A stretch of 64,000 nucleotides of DNA from Saccharicrinis sp963677245 (GTDB lineage Bacteria > Bacteroidota > Bacteroidia > Bacteroidales > Marinilabiliaceae), in assembly GCA_963677245.1 (NCBI GenBank), contig OY781921.1, positions 4,464,001 to 4,528,000 of the forward strand, given 5' to 3'. This document shows, piece by piece, positions 45,879 to 54,392 of this stretch. The position numbers were made by a program, and so were the translations under genes. Each line of letters begins with the position of its first letter. Position 1 is the stretch's first letter. The notes under the pieces are model-generated. The model searched no databases. It saw nothing but the letters and a program-made list of their open reading frames with translations, and had not been told where the DNA came from.

Positions 45879-47414
45879 ATGAAATCAGCTTATTTAATAC
45901 ACGCAGATAAAAACCCCAAGCAGCTTTTAAGATTGATAGAGACACTGGATTCAGACCAAAGTGTCTTTATAATTCATGTGAATGGTTTTACCAATTTAAA
46001 AGCTTTTAAAAGATGTTCGCAAAATTTTCAAAAAGATAATATTCACTTTGTTGAATCCAGAATAGAGTACAAGGGTGCAGGATTTCGAAAGGTGGAAGCA
46101 ATCATGTTTTTAATAAAGTTTCTATTTATAAATAATATTGAATTTGATTATGCTCATTTAATTAGCTCGGTAGATGTTCCTCTTGTAAATTCAAAAGAAA
46201 TTCAAGAGTTTTTGTTAAATAATAATGAGCAAAATTTCTTAGCCTGGCAAGAAGTAAAAGAGGGCGACCTGACAAGTGCAGGATTTGATAGAGTAAAGTA
46301 TAAGTGGAACCTAAATAATCAGGATAATTGTCGATATTCAGATTTAGAATATAAAAAATCTAATCAATTTTGGAATGAGGATTGTGTAATGCCAATATAT
46401 ACAGGTAGTATGTATTGGAGTCTTAATTACAATTGCCTTAAGTTTCTATACAAAGAGTGTAATGAGAAGAATAAAATATATCGTTTTTTTAGATATGCAT
46501 ATAAGCCTGAAGAGATGCTCTTTCATACAATGATTATGAATTCATCTTTTAGAGATAGTGTTGTAAATAATTCTCTTAGGGTTGAAAAAAAGAAAAATAA
46601 AAAGGTTATATCTAAGGGTTTTTCTATTGGAGACAAGCCTATGTTGTGGGCTAGCTCTATTGATCATATTCAGGATAATCATAATGGAAGAGTAAATACG
46701 GACTTATTTAAAGAACGAGTATCATTAAAATCATCAAAAAATTGTGTGATTTCGCCTGTAGGAAAACAAAGCTTGCATAAAAATTGGATTGGTGAAGATG
46801 CAGATTATGATCTACATTTAATCGTTTACGATGATTCATTTGAAAATTATAAAGCAGATTCAAAATACGTTATAGAAGATAGGGGGTTTAAGTTTAAGCT
46901 TTTATACAGGTATTTGATAAAGAATCAATGGATTTTAAAGAAATACGATTATTTCTATTTTCCAGATGATGATATTGATATTGATTTGAACAATGTGAAT
47001 AAATTGTTTAAATATATGAAGGAATATAGTTTAGATATAGCACAACCAGCTGTTGCAAATTCCTATATTATTTTTCCAATAACTACCAGGGCATTGGACA
47101 CCGTGTTACGATATACCAACTTTATTGAAGTTATGCAACCATGTTTTTCGCTAGAAGCTTTAAAAAAAATATTGTTCACGTTTAACGCCAATAACAGTGG
47201 TTGGGGAATTGATTATCATTGGGGAAATCTGGTGGATTTTAGAAATTATAATATGGCTGTTATTGACGATGTGTACTCTGTTCATACAAGGCCTGTTTCG
47301 TCTAATCATGTTCAGGATCTAAAGGATTATATAAAGCTGTATGACTTAAGTCTGGAAGTGTTTCAATTATCAAAAATTACAAAGGATAACCTAGCTTATG
47401 AAAACTTCAACTAA
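45879..47414 (+). CDS. Two-domain glycosyltransferase: GT14-like plus DUF707
   Basis: 511-residue fusion. The N-terminal half (about 1-270) resembles core-2/I-branching GT14 enzymes: AYLIHADKNPKQLLRLIETL, an early FIIHVNG, and FDYAHLISSVDVPLVNSKEI, which corresponds to the acceptor/donor SGxDyPl motif. The C-terminal half (about 285-505) matches DUF707: KYDYFYFPDDDIDIDLNN with a DDD metal-binding motif, and NSGWGIDYHWG. It probably transfers two sugars in sequence. The stop overlaps the next gene by 17 bp, suggesting translational coupling. Substrates are unknown, and I infer action in the same glycosylation pathway as its neighbours. Confidence 0.7.
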   Translation: MKSAYLIHADKNPKQLLRLIETLDSDQSVFIIHVNGFTNLKAFKRCSQNFQKDNIHFVESRIEYKGAGFRKVEAIMFLIKFLFINNIEFDYAHLISSVDVPLVNSKEIQEFLLNNNEQNFLAWQEVKEGDLTSAGFDRVKYKWNLNNQDNCRYSDLEYKKSNQFWNEDCVMPIYTGSMYWSLNYNCLKFLYKECNEKNKIYRFFRYAYKPEEMLFHTMIMNSSFRDSVVNNSLRVEKKKNKKVISKGFSIGDKPMLWASSIDHIQDNHNGRVNTDLFKERVSLKSSKNCVISPVGKQSLHKNWIGEDADYDLHLIVYDDSFENYKADSKYVIEDRGFKFKLLYRYLIKNQWILKKYDYFYFPDDDIDIDLNNVNKLFKYMKEYSLDIAQPAVANSYIIFPITTRALDTVLRYTNFIEVMQPCFSLEALKKILFTFNANNSGWGIDYHWGNLVDFRNYNMAVIDDVYSVHTRPVSSNHVQDLKDYIKLYDLSLEVFQLSKITKDNLAYENFN

Positions 47415-48543
47415 AGATTATGATTATTTAATAGTGGGTGCCGGTTTATTTGGGGCAGTGTTTGCTTATTTGCAATCTCAAAAAGGTAAGAAATGTCTGG
47501 TAATAGACAAACGAGATCATATCGGAGGAAATATATATTGTGAAGAAATAGAGGGAATAAATGTGCATAAATATGGCCCTCATATTTTTCATACGGATAA
47601 AAAATACATTTGGGATTTTGTTAATTCATTAGTAGAGTTTAATCATTTTAGATATACACCTTTAGCATACTATAAGGGAGAATACTATAATTTGCCTTTT
47701 AATATGCATACTTTCTACCAGATGTGGGGAGCAGCCACTCCAATGGAGGCCAAGCAAATCATCAATGAGCAAGTAGAAAAATTTGGGTGTGAAGTACCAG
47801 GTAATTTAGAAGAACAGGCCTTAAGTTTAGTAGGCAAAGATCTGTATCAAAAACTGATAAAAGGTTATACCGAAAAACAATGGGGGATGGATGCTACGCA
47901 TGTTCCTGCTTTTATTATTAAACGTATTCCTCTAAGATTTATTTACGACAATAATTATTTTGATGATCCATATCAGGGAATACCAATAGGAGGGTACAAT
48001 AAATTAATAAATAAGTTGTTGGATGGTATTGATGTTAGGTTAAACGTTGAGTTCTTGGAAAATAAATCATATTTTGAACTTATTGCGGATAAGATTTTAT
48101 ATACAGGCTGTATAGATGAATTTTACGGATTTACATATGGCCAATTAGATTACAGGAGCTTAAGGTTTGAAACAACATTGCACGAGTGTTCAAACTACCA
48201 GGGTAATGCGGCAGTAAATTATACAGATAGAGAAATACCTTATACCAGAATAATAGAACATAAGCATTTTGAGTTTGGGAATCAGGAAAATACTGTAATA
48301 ACGAAAGAGTTTTCTACTGATTTTACAAAAAAAGATAATGAACCCTTTTATCCAATTAATGATCATAAGAATAATGAAGTCTATAATAAATATAGGGCTC
48401 TTTCTGAACAGCAATCAAAATATATTTTCGGAGGAAGATTAGGTAGTTATAAATACTTTGATATGGATGATACAATAGAGGCAGCTATGCAATTAGATAT
48501 GGAATTGGAAAAAAAATTAACTAAGGAGATATGCAATCTATAG
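47398..48543 (+). CDS. glf: UDP-galactopyranose mutase
   Basis: FAD-dependent enzyme that converts UDP-galactopyranose to UDP-galactofuranose. The 381-residue protein has the dinucleotide-binding motif VGAGLFGAVFAYL near the N-terminus, KRDHIGGNIYCEEI, and the Glf-specific HKYGPHIFHTDKK. YNLPFNMHTFYQMWG, GYTEKQWG and LRFIYDNNYFDDPYQGIP also fit. RLGSYKYFDMDDTIEAA closes the protein. Its length is normal. Its presence implies a glycan containing galactofuranose. It overlaps both neighbours (17 bp upstream, 13 bp downstream), so these genes are coupled. Confidence 0.9.
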   Translation: MKTSTKDYDYLIVGAGLFGAVFAYLQSQKGKKCLVIDKRDHIGGNIYCEEIEGINVHKYGPHIFHTDKKYIWDFVNSLVEFNHFRYTPLAYYKGEYYNLPFNMHTFYQMWGAATPMEAKQIINEQVEKFGCEVPGNLEEQALSLVGKDLYQKLIKGYTEKQWGMDATHVPAFIIKRIPLRFIYDNNYFDDPYQGIPIGGYNKLINKLLDGIDVRLNVEFLENKSYFELIADKILYTGCIDEFYGFTYGQLDYRSLRFETTLHECSNYQGNAAVNYTDREIPYTRIIEHKHFEFGNQENTVITKEFSTDFTKKDNEPFYPINDHKNNEVYNKYRALSEQQSKYIFGGRLGSYKYFDMDDTIEAAMQLDMELEKKLTKEICNL

Positions 48544-49370
48544 TAACAGGAAAAGTAGAAAATAATAAAATATTTCTGTTGCCACCGAATCAGGGAGGGA
48601 TCGAGTCTCGATGCGATAGCGTCATGGCATTATTTACAGAGGCATTTAATAAAATAAAAGGAAGCTTTAATTTTAAGGATACTGTATTCTTTATCAATAC
48701 ATGGGATGCATCTTTTATTATAAATAATCAATTAACATTTGGTTTTACGCAAGGCGAAAATGTGGTAGCATGTCCAGATTTTACTTTTGATAAATGGGTA
48801 GAAACCGGAATTGAGAATTTTGAATCGGTTGTAGATAATATAATAAAGAGAGGAAAAGAGCCTTACTCCGTAAATAAATTATTTTGGATAGGTACTTTAT
48901 TTACTCAGCAATTGAGATACAAATTGCATGATTTAGGGCAATTATATAAAGATGATTTTGAGATTATATCCATGGAATGGATAAAGGAACATGCTAAAGG
49001 CCATAAGCATAAGCAAACACAATATGTTAGTTTACCTGATCATTGTAATTATAAGTATTTAATTGATTGTGGTGCAGGAGGCTGGAGTGCGCGACTAAAG
49101 TTTTTGTTGTTCACAAACAGACCTTTGTTTTTAGTAGAAAGAGATATCAATAAGCAAGATTATTTTTATCATCAACTTAAACCATATGTGCACTATATTC
49201 CACTTTGGCAAGATCTAAGTAATCTTCGTTCTCAATATGAATGGGCTGAAAATAACTATGATAAAGCATGTGAGATAGCAAAAAATGCACAAAAGTTTGC
49301 CGTTGAAAATTTAAATAAAGAAGAAGCATTAATGTATTTAGCAAACCAAATGCTACTACAATTTACTTAA
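48531..49370 (+). CDS. GT90/CAP10-like glycosyltransferase
   Basis: 279-residue protein. The segment KYLIDCGAGGWSARLKFLL, followed by FTNRPLFLVERD and then QLKPYVHYIPLWQDLSNL, is the GT90 (CAP10/Rumi-like) sugar-nucleotide-binding half. GT90 enzymes include eukaryotic protein O-glucosyl/xylosyltransferases and capsule xylosyltransferases. The N-terminal half is shorter than usual for the family. The gene overlaps glf by 13 bp. In this context it could attach the first sugar to Ser/Thr of the exported cores, which is a hypothesis only. Confidence 0.7.
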   Translation: MQSIVTGKVENNKIFLLPPNQGGIESRCDSVMALFTEAFNKIKGSFNFKDTVFFINTWDASFIINNQLTFGFTQGENVVACPDFTFDKWVETGIENFESVVDNIIKRGKEPYSVNKLFWIGTLFTQQLRYKLHDLGQLYKDDFEIISMEWIKEHAKGHKHKQTQYVSLPDHCNYKYLIDCGAGGWSARLKFLLFTNRPLFLVERDINKQDYFYHQLKPYVHYIPLWQDLSNLRSQYEWAENNYDKACEIAKNAQKFAVENLNKEEALMYLANQMLLQFT

Positions 49371-49380
49371 AAAACGAATT

Positions 49381-50142
49381 ATGCAGGAAGTAAAACACAA
49401 ACAGGCTTTTTTATTATTAAGCAATAATCCTTCAGATAAAATTGTTTCGCTCTACAAAGATATTCAAGAGGCAACAAAGGGTATGGGCAATGCTTATTTT
49501 TTATTTCATTCTAACATAGGTATTATTCCAGATAAGATAAGTAAGCTAAACTATTTTTCGTTTTCAAATAAAGATTTATTTGATCTAAAGTACATTCCTT
49601 TAGAACCCAAGTTTATGCCAATTAGCTCCCATTTTCCTTTATTCTATTTTTACTTAAACCATAGAAATTATAGCCAATATTGGCTCATTGAAGATGATGT
49701 AAGGTTTAATGGAGATTGGTTTGATTTCTTTAGTTCTTTTGTTAATGATCAATCAGATTTTATTTCAAGTCATATAAAACCTTTTTCAGAAAATAAACAA
49801 TGGGATTGGTGGAATTCATTACGACATAGTAAAATAAATATTCCTCATGAAAGTAGAATTAGGTCTTTTAATCCAGTATGCAGGTGTTCAAATAAAGCGC
49901 TTCATTTACTTCATAATGAACTTCGAAATGGATGGATCGGACATCATGAAGTGCTGCTACCCACTTTGCTGAAGCAAAAAGGATTAAAGTTATTAGATAT
50001 TAGTGGAGAAGGAGATTATAAAAATACAGATGTAAATATCAAGTTTTGTTCGGATGAAACCATGAGGTTCAGACCTGCTTTTAAACAGATCGGAGATGAA
50101 CAAAATGTATTGTATCACCCTATTAAAGAATCTCTGGTTTGA
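49381..50142 (+). CDS. DUF3405-like putative glycosyltransferase
   Basis: 253-residue soluble protein. YWLIEDDVRFNGDWFDFF resembles the acidic sugar-nucleotide-binding motif of DUF3405/GT-A-like proteins. Upstream, FKLK-type core segments (LFDLKYIPLEPKFM) and the later GWIGHHEVLLPTLLKQKGLKLLDI are consistent with that fold. It is the last gene of the sugar set, 10 bp after the GT90 gene. The next gene (yaaA) is an ordinary chromosomal gene, so this probably marks the end of the locus. Family call moderate, activity unproven. Confidence 0.55.
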   Translation: MQEVKHKQAFLLLSNNPSDKIVSLYKDIQEATKGMGNAYFLFHSNIGIIPDKISKLNYFSFSNKDLFDLKYIPLEPKFMPISSHFPLFYFYLNHRNYSQYWLIEDDVRFNGDWFDFFSSFVNDQSDFISSHIKPFSENKQWDWWNSLRHSKINIPHESRIRSFNPVCRCSNKALHLLHNELRNGWIGHHEVLLPTLLKQKGLKLLDISGEGDYKNTDVNIKFCSDETMRFRPAFKQIGDEQNVLYHPIKESLV

Positions 50143-50242
50143 TTATCTATTAATATTTTAAGAATACATGTAATCCTTTGTAATTTTCTATATTTGCTTG
50201 AATCCGAACAAAAGTTGTTTATTACAGTTTATTCTTATAAAA

Positions 50243-51013
50243 ATGCAAATCGTAATTTCTCCGGCTAAGTCTCTCGATTTTGAGACTCCACATCAAATAA
50301 AAACACAAACATCTTATCGACTCGTTAAAGAATCAAAAGAACTAGTTAAAGAACTGAATAAGTTTAATGTCTCAGATTTAGAAAAGCTAATGAAAATTAG
50401 TACAAAACTTGCTGAGCTAAATTATATGCGATATAAGGAGTGGAAATATCCATTTGAACAAGAAGAAAGTAAGCAGGCTGTATTTGCATTTAAAGGCGAT
50501 GTTTTTACAGGATTAGATGTGTATTCTTTATCAGAGAACGATGTGGATTATTTGCAAGATAAATTAAGAATTCTATCAGGTTTGTATGGTATACTAAGGC
50601 CCTTAGATATGATTTTACCTTATCGTTTAGAAATGGGAACTAAACTACCTCTTTTAAAAAATAATGGTTTGTACGGTTTTTGGGGCAGTAAAATTACAGA
50701 CTTGTTAAAAAAGGACATGGAGGAAAATGGGCATAAAGTTCTGGTAAACCTGGCATCCAATGAATATTTTAAATCGATAAAGGTTAAAGAATTAAATGTA
50801 CCGGTAGTAACGCCTGTTTTTAAGGATCTGAAAAACGGAGAATATAAGATGATCAGTTTTTATGCTAAAAAAGCACGTGGACTCATGACCAGATTTATTG
50901 TCCAAAATAAAATTGATAATCCCGAAGATTTAAAAGCTTTTGATTCTGAAGGCTATTATTATAACAATCAATTATCTAAGCAAAATCAGCCTGTTTTTAC
51001 AAGAGATCATTAA
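50243..51013 (+). CDS. yaaA: Peroxide stress protein YaaA (DUF328/UPF0246)
   Basis: 256 residues from the ATG at 50243; an earlier in-frame TTG at 50198 adds 15 residues unlike the family. The start MQIVISPAKSLDFE is diagnostic, followed by KLMKISTKLAELNYMRYK, ALFGxxx-like FKGDVFTGLDVYSL, RILSGLYGILRPLDMILPYRLEMGT and a C-terminal SFYAKKARGLM. YaaA limits iron-driven DNA damage during peroxide stress in E. coli. A TATATTTG -7-like box lies at 50189-50196, indicating independent transcription from the sugar genes upstream. Confidence 0.9.
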   Translation: MQIVISPAKSLDFETPHQIKTQTSYRLVKESKELVKELNKFNVSDLEKLMKISTKLAELNYMRYKEWKYPFEQEESKQAVFAFKGDVFTGLDVYSLSENDVDYLQDKLRILSGLYGILRPLDMILPYRLEMGTKLPLLKNNGLYGFWGSKITDLLKKDMEENGHKVLVNLASNEYFKSIKVKELNVPVVTPVFKDLKNGEYKMISFYAKKARGLMTRFIVQNKIDNPEDLKAFDSEGYYYNNQLSKQNQPVFTRDH

Positions 51014-51145
51014 TACATAAAAGGTTAGCTAAAATATTTTCAGCGATAAAAATAATTGAAGACCTCGAGGTAGTTTATTGATTTATTAAAGAATTTTCGT
51101 AACTTATTTGATGCGATTATTAACCTAAATCAAAAATCTATTGTC

Positions 51146-51859
51146 ATGGCAGAAAATCATATTATAGAACGTTATGGTAATCTTTTGAAGGAAGAACAAT
51201 TGGTTACTATGAATGATAAAATAATGCCCAATACATTTGTGTTGGAGGCACGTGAACCTTTTCCTGGTTTTTTTAATTATTACAGTGATCGACCTAATGA
51301 AACAACGCCACTGTATATTTATTTAGTTGTTGATCAGTTGTACACGCTGGAGGAGGTTACCAGAGCTCGCCAGAATATTAAAAAATATTTTCCTTCTAAT
51401 TTTCATGCTGATGCAGGGACAGTTACTGTTTATAATAAAATGTATCATGTTATTAGAATTAGGCATCTGGAAAAATATGATCAGATTAAAGGTTTACAAA
51501 CTGCATTTATGGACGAAGGAATTGTATTTAAAAAGAAACCTGGGAAAAAGATTGAAGCACCCGGAATAATTCGACTTAAGAAGTTCTTTCATCTGAAAAA
51601 TGTAGGAGAAGGTTTATATTTAGATCAGGTAGAAGAAGATCATGGCTATATTGTTTTACCTCGTCATGTAAAATGGGCTGAATTTGAAGAACTAACAAGG
51701 AAGGCCAAGTATAATTGGGATGGAAATATGTTTGATGCTGCCTTAGGTCACTTTCACCACAACTTTGATATTCAGGATATGATTAGAATTTATAATCCTA
51801 ATATTGATTTAGATTTGTTGAAGAATATTCAAAAAGTATACATGGAACAAATCAAATAA
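51146..51859 (+). CDS. Hypothetical protein, unknown family
   Basis: 237-residue soluble protein with no signal peptide or membrane segment. It contains PLYIYLVVDQLYTLEEVTRARQ, a lysine-rich middle (KKKPGKKIEAPG) and an end rich in aromatic and acidic residues (HFHHNFDIQDMIRIYNP). I do not recognise it. It is transcribed alone, with its own terminator. Codon use is like the neighbours, so it appears to be ordinary chromosomal content. Confidence 0.55.
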   Translation: MAENHIIERYGNLLKEEQLVTMNDKIMPNTFVLEAREPFPGFFNYYSDRPNETTPLYIYLVVDQLYTLEEVTRARQNIKKYFPSNFHADAGTVTVYNKMYHVIRIRHLEKYDQIKGLQTAFMDEGIVFKKKPGKKIEAPGIIRLKKFFHLKNVGEGLYLDQVEEDHGYIVLPRHVKWAEFEELTRKAKYNWDGNMFDAALGHFHHNFDIQDMIRIYNPNIDLDLLKNIQKVYMEQIK

Positions 51860-51861
51860 AC

Positions 51862-51884
51862 AAAAGCTCCTTTTAGGAGCTTTT
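51862..51884 (+). terminator. Terminator after the 51146-51859 gene
   Basis: A 9-bp perfect stem pairs aaaagctcc (51862-51870) with ggagctttt (51876-51884). The loop is 5 nt. The flanking A and T runs make it potentially bidirectional. Confidence 0.75.
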
Positions 51885-52002
51885 GAACTACTTGGTCTAA
51901 TAAGTTTTTTAAATTAATTAACATATAAATAAACTATAATTGTCGGAATATTAAGAGGGAATAGTTAGGTTTGTACATGTTGTAATTTATAATGTGAGCT
52001 TA

Positions 52003-52761
52003 ATGAATTTACATAATTATTTCCTCGTATTCTTTTGTGTTTTGTTGTTCAGTTCCTGTCAGCAAAAATATAAAACCCAAGGCTATACTGGCCAAAATAT
52101 TTCCATAGATAAGCAACTTCCTGTAGATTCAAGTATGGATTCTGTCATATACCCATTCAAACATAAGATTGATGAACAGATGGACAGGATAATTGGTCAC
52201 AGTACAATCGAATTACTTGTATATAAACCAGAGAGTCCTCTTTCAAACTTTGTGTCAGATGTTATTTACAGCAAAGCACAACGATATTTAAATGACAATA
52301 AAGCAGATTCACTTTCATTAATAGCTTTAATGAACATTAAAGGAATTAGAGCGCCAATTGCAAAAGGGGAGATCTCAGTACGAAACATTTTTGAATTGAT
52401 GCCCTTTGAAAATGAGCTTGTTATATTAAAACTTTCTGGGGATAGCATTGTTTCCTTATTTAAAACCATAGCCTTATCCGAAGGAGATGGAATTGCTGGA
52501 GCCAAGGTAGTTTATAGCAATTCGAATATTAAAGGTATTTGGCTTAATAATAAACCATTGGATTTATCTAAAAACTATTATTTAGCAACTTCTGATTATT
52601 TAGCTAATGGAGGTGATAATTACAGTATGATATTAAATCCATTGCGAAGAGATAATGTAGGAATCCGATTGCGAGAGGCAATTATAGATTATATTGAAGA
52701 GCTTACAGCCAAAGGAAGAAAAGTGGAAGCTGAAATTGAGAATAGAATTGTGTTTAATTAG
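52003..52761 (+). CDS. 5'-nucleotidase C-terminal-domain lipoprotein
   Basis: 252-residue lipoprotein from the ATG at 52003 (an in-frame GTG lies at 51994). The lipobox is LFSSC. The rest matches the substrate-binding C-terminal domain of UshA-type nucleotidases: ESPLSNFVSDVIY, NIKGIRAPIAKGEIS, RNIFELMPFENELV and YLATSDYLANGGDNYSMI. The catalytic metallophosphatase domain is in the following gene, 15 bp away. The two together form a complete enzyme split into two polypeptides, a common arrangement in Bacteroidota. Confidence 0.8.
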   Translation: MNLHNYFLVFFCVLLFSSCQQKYKTQGYTGQNISIDKQLPVDSSMDSVIYPFKHKIDEQMDRIIGHSTIELLVYKPESPLSNFVSDVIYSKAQRYLNDNKADSLSLIALMNIKGIRAPIAKGEISVRNIFELMPFENELVILKLSGDSIVSLFKTIALSEGDGIAGAKVVYSNSNIKGIWLNNKPLDLSKNYYLATSDYLANGGDNYSMILNPLRRDNVGIRLREAIIDYIEELTAKGRKVEAEIENRIVFN

Positions 52762-52776
52762 ACTAAGAGATCATTG

Positions 52777-53679
52777 ATGAAAAGAAGAAGTTTTATAAAG
52801 ACAGTTGGATTAGGTTCTGCAGCAGGTGTAGTTGGTTTATCTTCGTGTATTGGAAATGCAGCTCAATATAAAATTACCATTTTACATACCAATGATGTTC
52901 ATAGTCATATCGATCCATTTCCGGAGAATCATCCTTCTTATGCAGGAAAAGGAGGATATGCAAGAAGGTCGGCACTTGTAAAAAAAGTGCGAAACGAAGA
53001 AGAGCATGTTTTACTATTAGATTCTGGTGATATCTTTCAGGGAACGCCTTATTTTAATTTTTATAAGGGAGAATTAGATATTCGTCTTATGGGAGATATG
53101 CAATATGATGTAGCTACTATAGGTAATCACGAATTTGATAATGGAGCAGAGGAATTAGCTAAACAAATCAAAAAGGCAAAATTTCCTTTTGTTAATTCAA
53201 ATTATAATTTAGAAAAATCTGCTTTAAATGGACTTTTAAGCAAGTATAAAGTCATTGAAAAAGGTCCTGTAAAAATTGGAATAATTGGTTTGGGAATTCA
53301 ACTTCAAGGTTTGGTAACACCACTAAACTGCGAAGGAGTTATTTATAACGATCCGGTTATGGAGGGAGATAAAACTGCAAAATATCTTAAAGAGCAAGTA
53401 GGTTGTCATTTAGTTATTGCTTTATCTCATTTAGGATATGAATATAAAAATGATTTTTTAAGTGATATAGATGTGGCTAAAAATACCTCAGGTATAGATG
53501 TTATTCTGGGTGGACATACGCATACCTTTCTTGATATTCCTACAGTAGTTAAAAACAAAGTTGGTAAAGAAGTTATCATTAATCAGACAGGCTGGGGAGG
53601 AATAAATCTGGGGCGTTTAGATTTTACTTTTAGCAATAATAAAAAAGAGCGCCAATTGGTTTATAACGCCCAATTATAG
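52777..53679 (+). CDS. 5'-nucleotidase/metallophosphatase catalytic domain, Tat-exported
   Basis: 300 residues from ATG 52777. The signal peptide has a twin-arginine-like RRSF motif and ends GLSSC, so it may be a Tat-exported lipoprotein. The metallophosphoesterase motifs are complete: LHTNDVHSHIDP, LLDSGDIFQGTPY, TIGNHEFDNG, LVIALSHLG and ILGGHTHTF. It hydrolyses nucleotides or similar phosphate esters in the periplasm or at the surface. It lacks the C-terminal substrate domain, which the preceding gene supplies. Confidence 0.85.
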   Translation: MKRRSFIKTVGLGSAAGVVGLSSCIGNAAQYKITILHTNDVHSHIDPFPENHPSYAGKGGYARRSALVKKVRNEEEHVLLLDSGDIFQGTPYFNFYKGELDIRLMGDMQYDVATIGNHEFDNGAEELAKQIKKAKFPFVNSNYNLEKSALNGLLSKYKVIEKGPVKIGIIGLGIQLQGLVTPLNCEGVIYNDPVMEGDKTAKYLKEQVGCHLVIALSHLGYEYKNDFLSDIDVAKNTSGIDVILGGHTHTFLDIPTVVKNKVGKEVIINQTGWGGINLGRLDFTFSNNKKERQLVYNAQL

Positions 53680-53724
53680 TTATTGCCAATAAAGTAAAAA
53701 GTGTTTATAAAGAAGTAATCTTCC

Positions 53725-53732
53725 TATCTTTG
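53725..53732 (+). promoter_or_regulatory. Bacteroidota -7 promoter box
   Basis: TATCTTTG lies 24 bp before the next ATG and matches the -7 consensus exactly. The -33 region is poor. Confidence 0.4.
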
Positions 53733-53755
53733 AAAATAAAATAAATAGATAAGAT

Positions 53756-54328
53756 ATGAAGATTCCGATTATAGACCTTAGCCTTGAAAACCTGATTGAA
53801 TTAAAAGAAAAACATGATTACAGTGAGCATTTTAAACTGGTAGTCTGGCCCAGAGCATTGGTTTGGTTAGGCTTAAAGGAACAGTTTAAAGAATTTGATA
53901 CCCTTCATTGGAAAATACATTATACTCCGGAAAATATGCATAATAATATGATATCGATGCATATCGGAGATCCAGATGAACAAAAGTTCAATTTTTATTT
54001 CCAGATTCCTTTGGTTCAAAAACTTAGTTTTAATTTGTACCTAGGAGATAGTACCTACAACTTTTTTGAAATACATCCATTACTTATAGAAAAAGGCGTT
54101 ATTAAGAAAGACGAAATTCCTATTCAGGCTACTTCTACAATTTTGCCACATCTTGTTTTATCTGACTCAGAAAGTAAGTATCAAAAGGCTGTTTTGTGGA
54201 AAATAAATGAGGAGAATTACAAGGAACAAGTTAAAAATGATCCTCTAATTAATTTGCTACTAATAAATTTTAAAAGATTTATACCGCCCTTACAGAATAT
54301 TATTAATGGAGAATGGATGTTAGGCTAG
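53756..54328 (+). CDS. Hypothetical protein, unknown family
   Basis: 190-residue cytoplasmic-looking protein without signal peptide or repeats. It has aromatic-rich segments (HFKLVVWPRALVWLGL, KFNFYFQIPLVQKLSF) and ends INGEWMLG. I do not recognise a family. It has its own promoter-like -7 box and a terminator shared with the convergent Lrp gene, so it seems to be a single-gene unit. Confidence 0.5.
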   Translation: MKIPIIDLSLENLIELKEKHDYSEHFKLVVWPRALVWLGLKEQFKEFDTLHWKIHYTPENMHNNMISMHIGDPDEQKFNFYFQIPLVQKLSFNLYLGDSTYNFFEIHPLLIEKGVIKKDEIPIQATSTILPHLVLSDSESKYQKAVLWKINEENYKEQVKNDPLINLLLINFKRFIPPLQNIINGEWMLG

Positions 54329-54355
54329 ATTTTATATCTGGTATGTTTAAATAAA

Positions 54356-54392
54356 AAGCTCTGCATAAATAAAATACAGAGCTTGAATTTTT
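54356..54392 (+). terminator. Bidirectional terminator between the 53756-54328 gene and lrp-like gene
   Basis: aagctctg (54356-54363) pairs perfectly with cagagctt (54377-54384), followed by a T-run on the plus strand and flanked by A/T runs on the other side. Confidence 0.7.
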
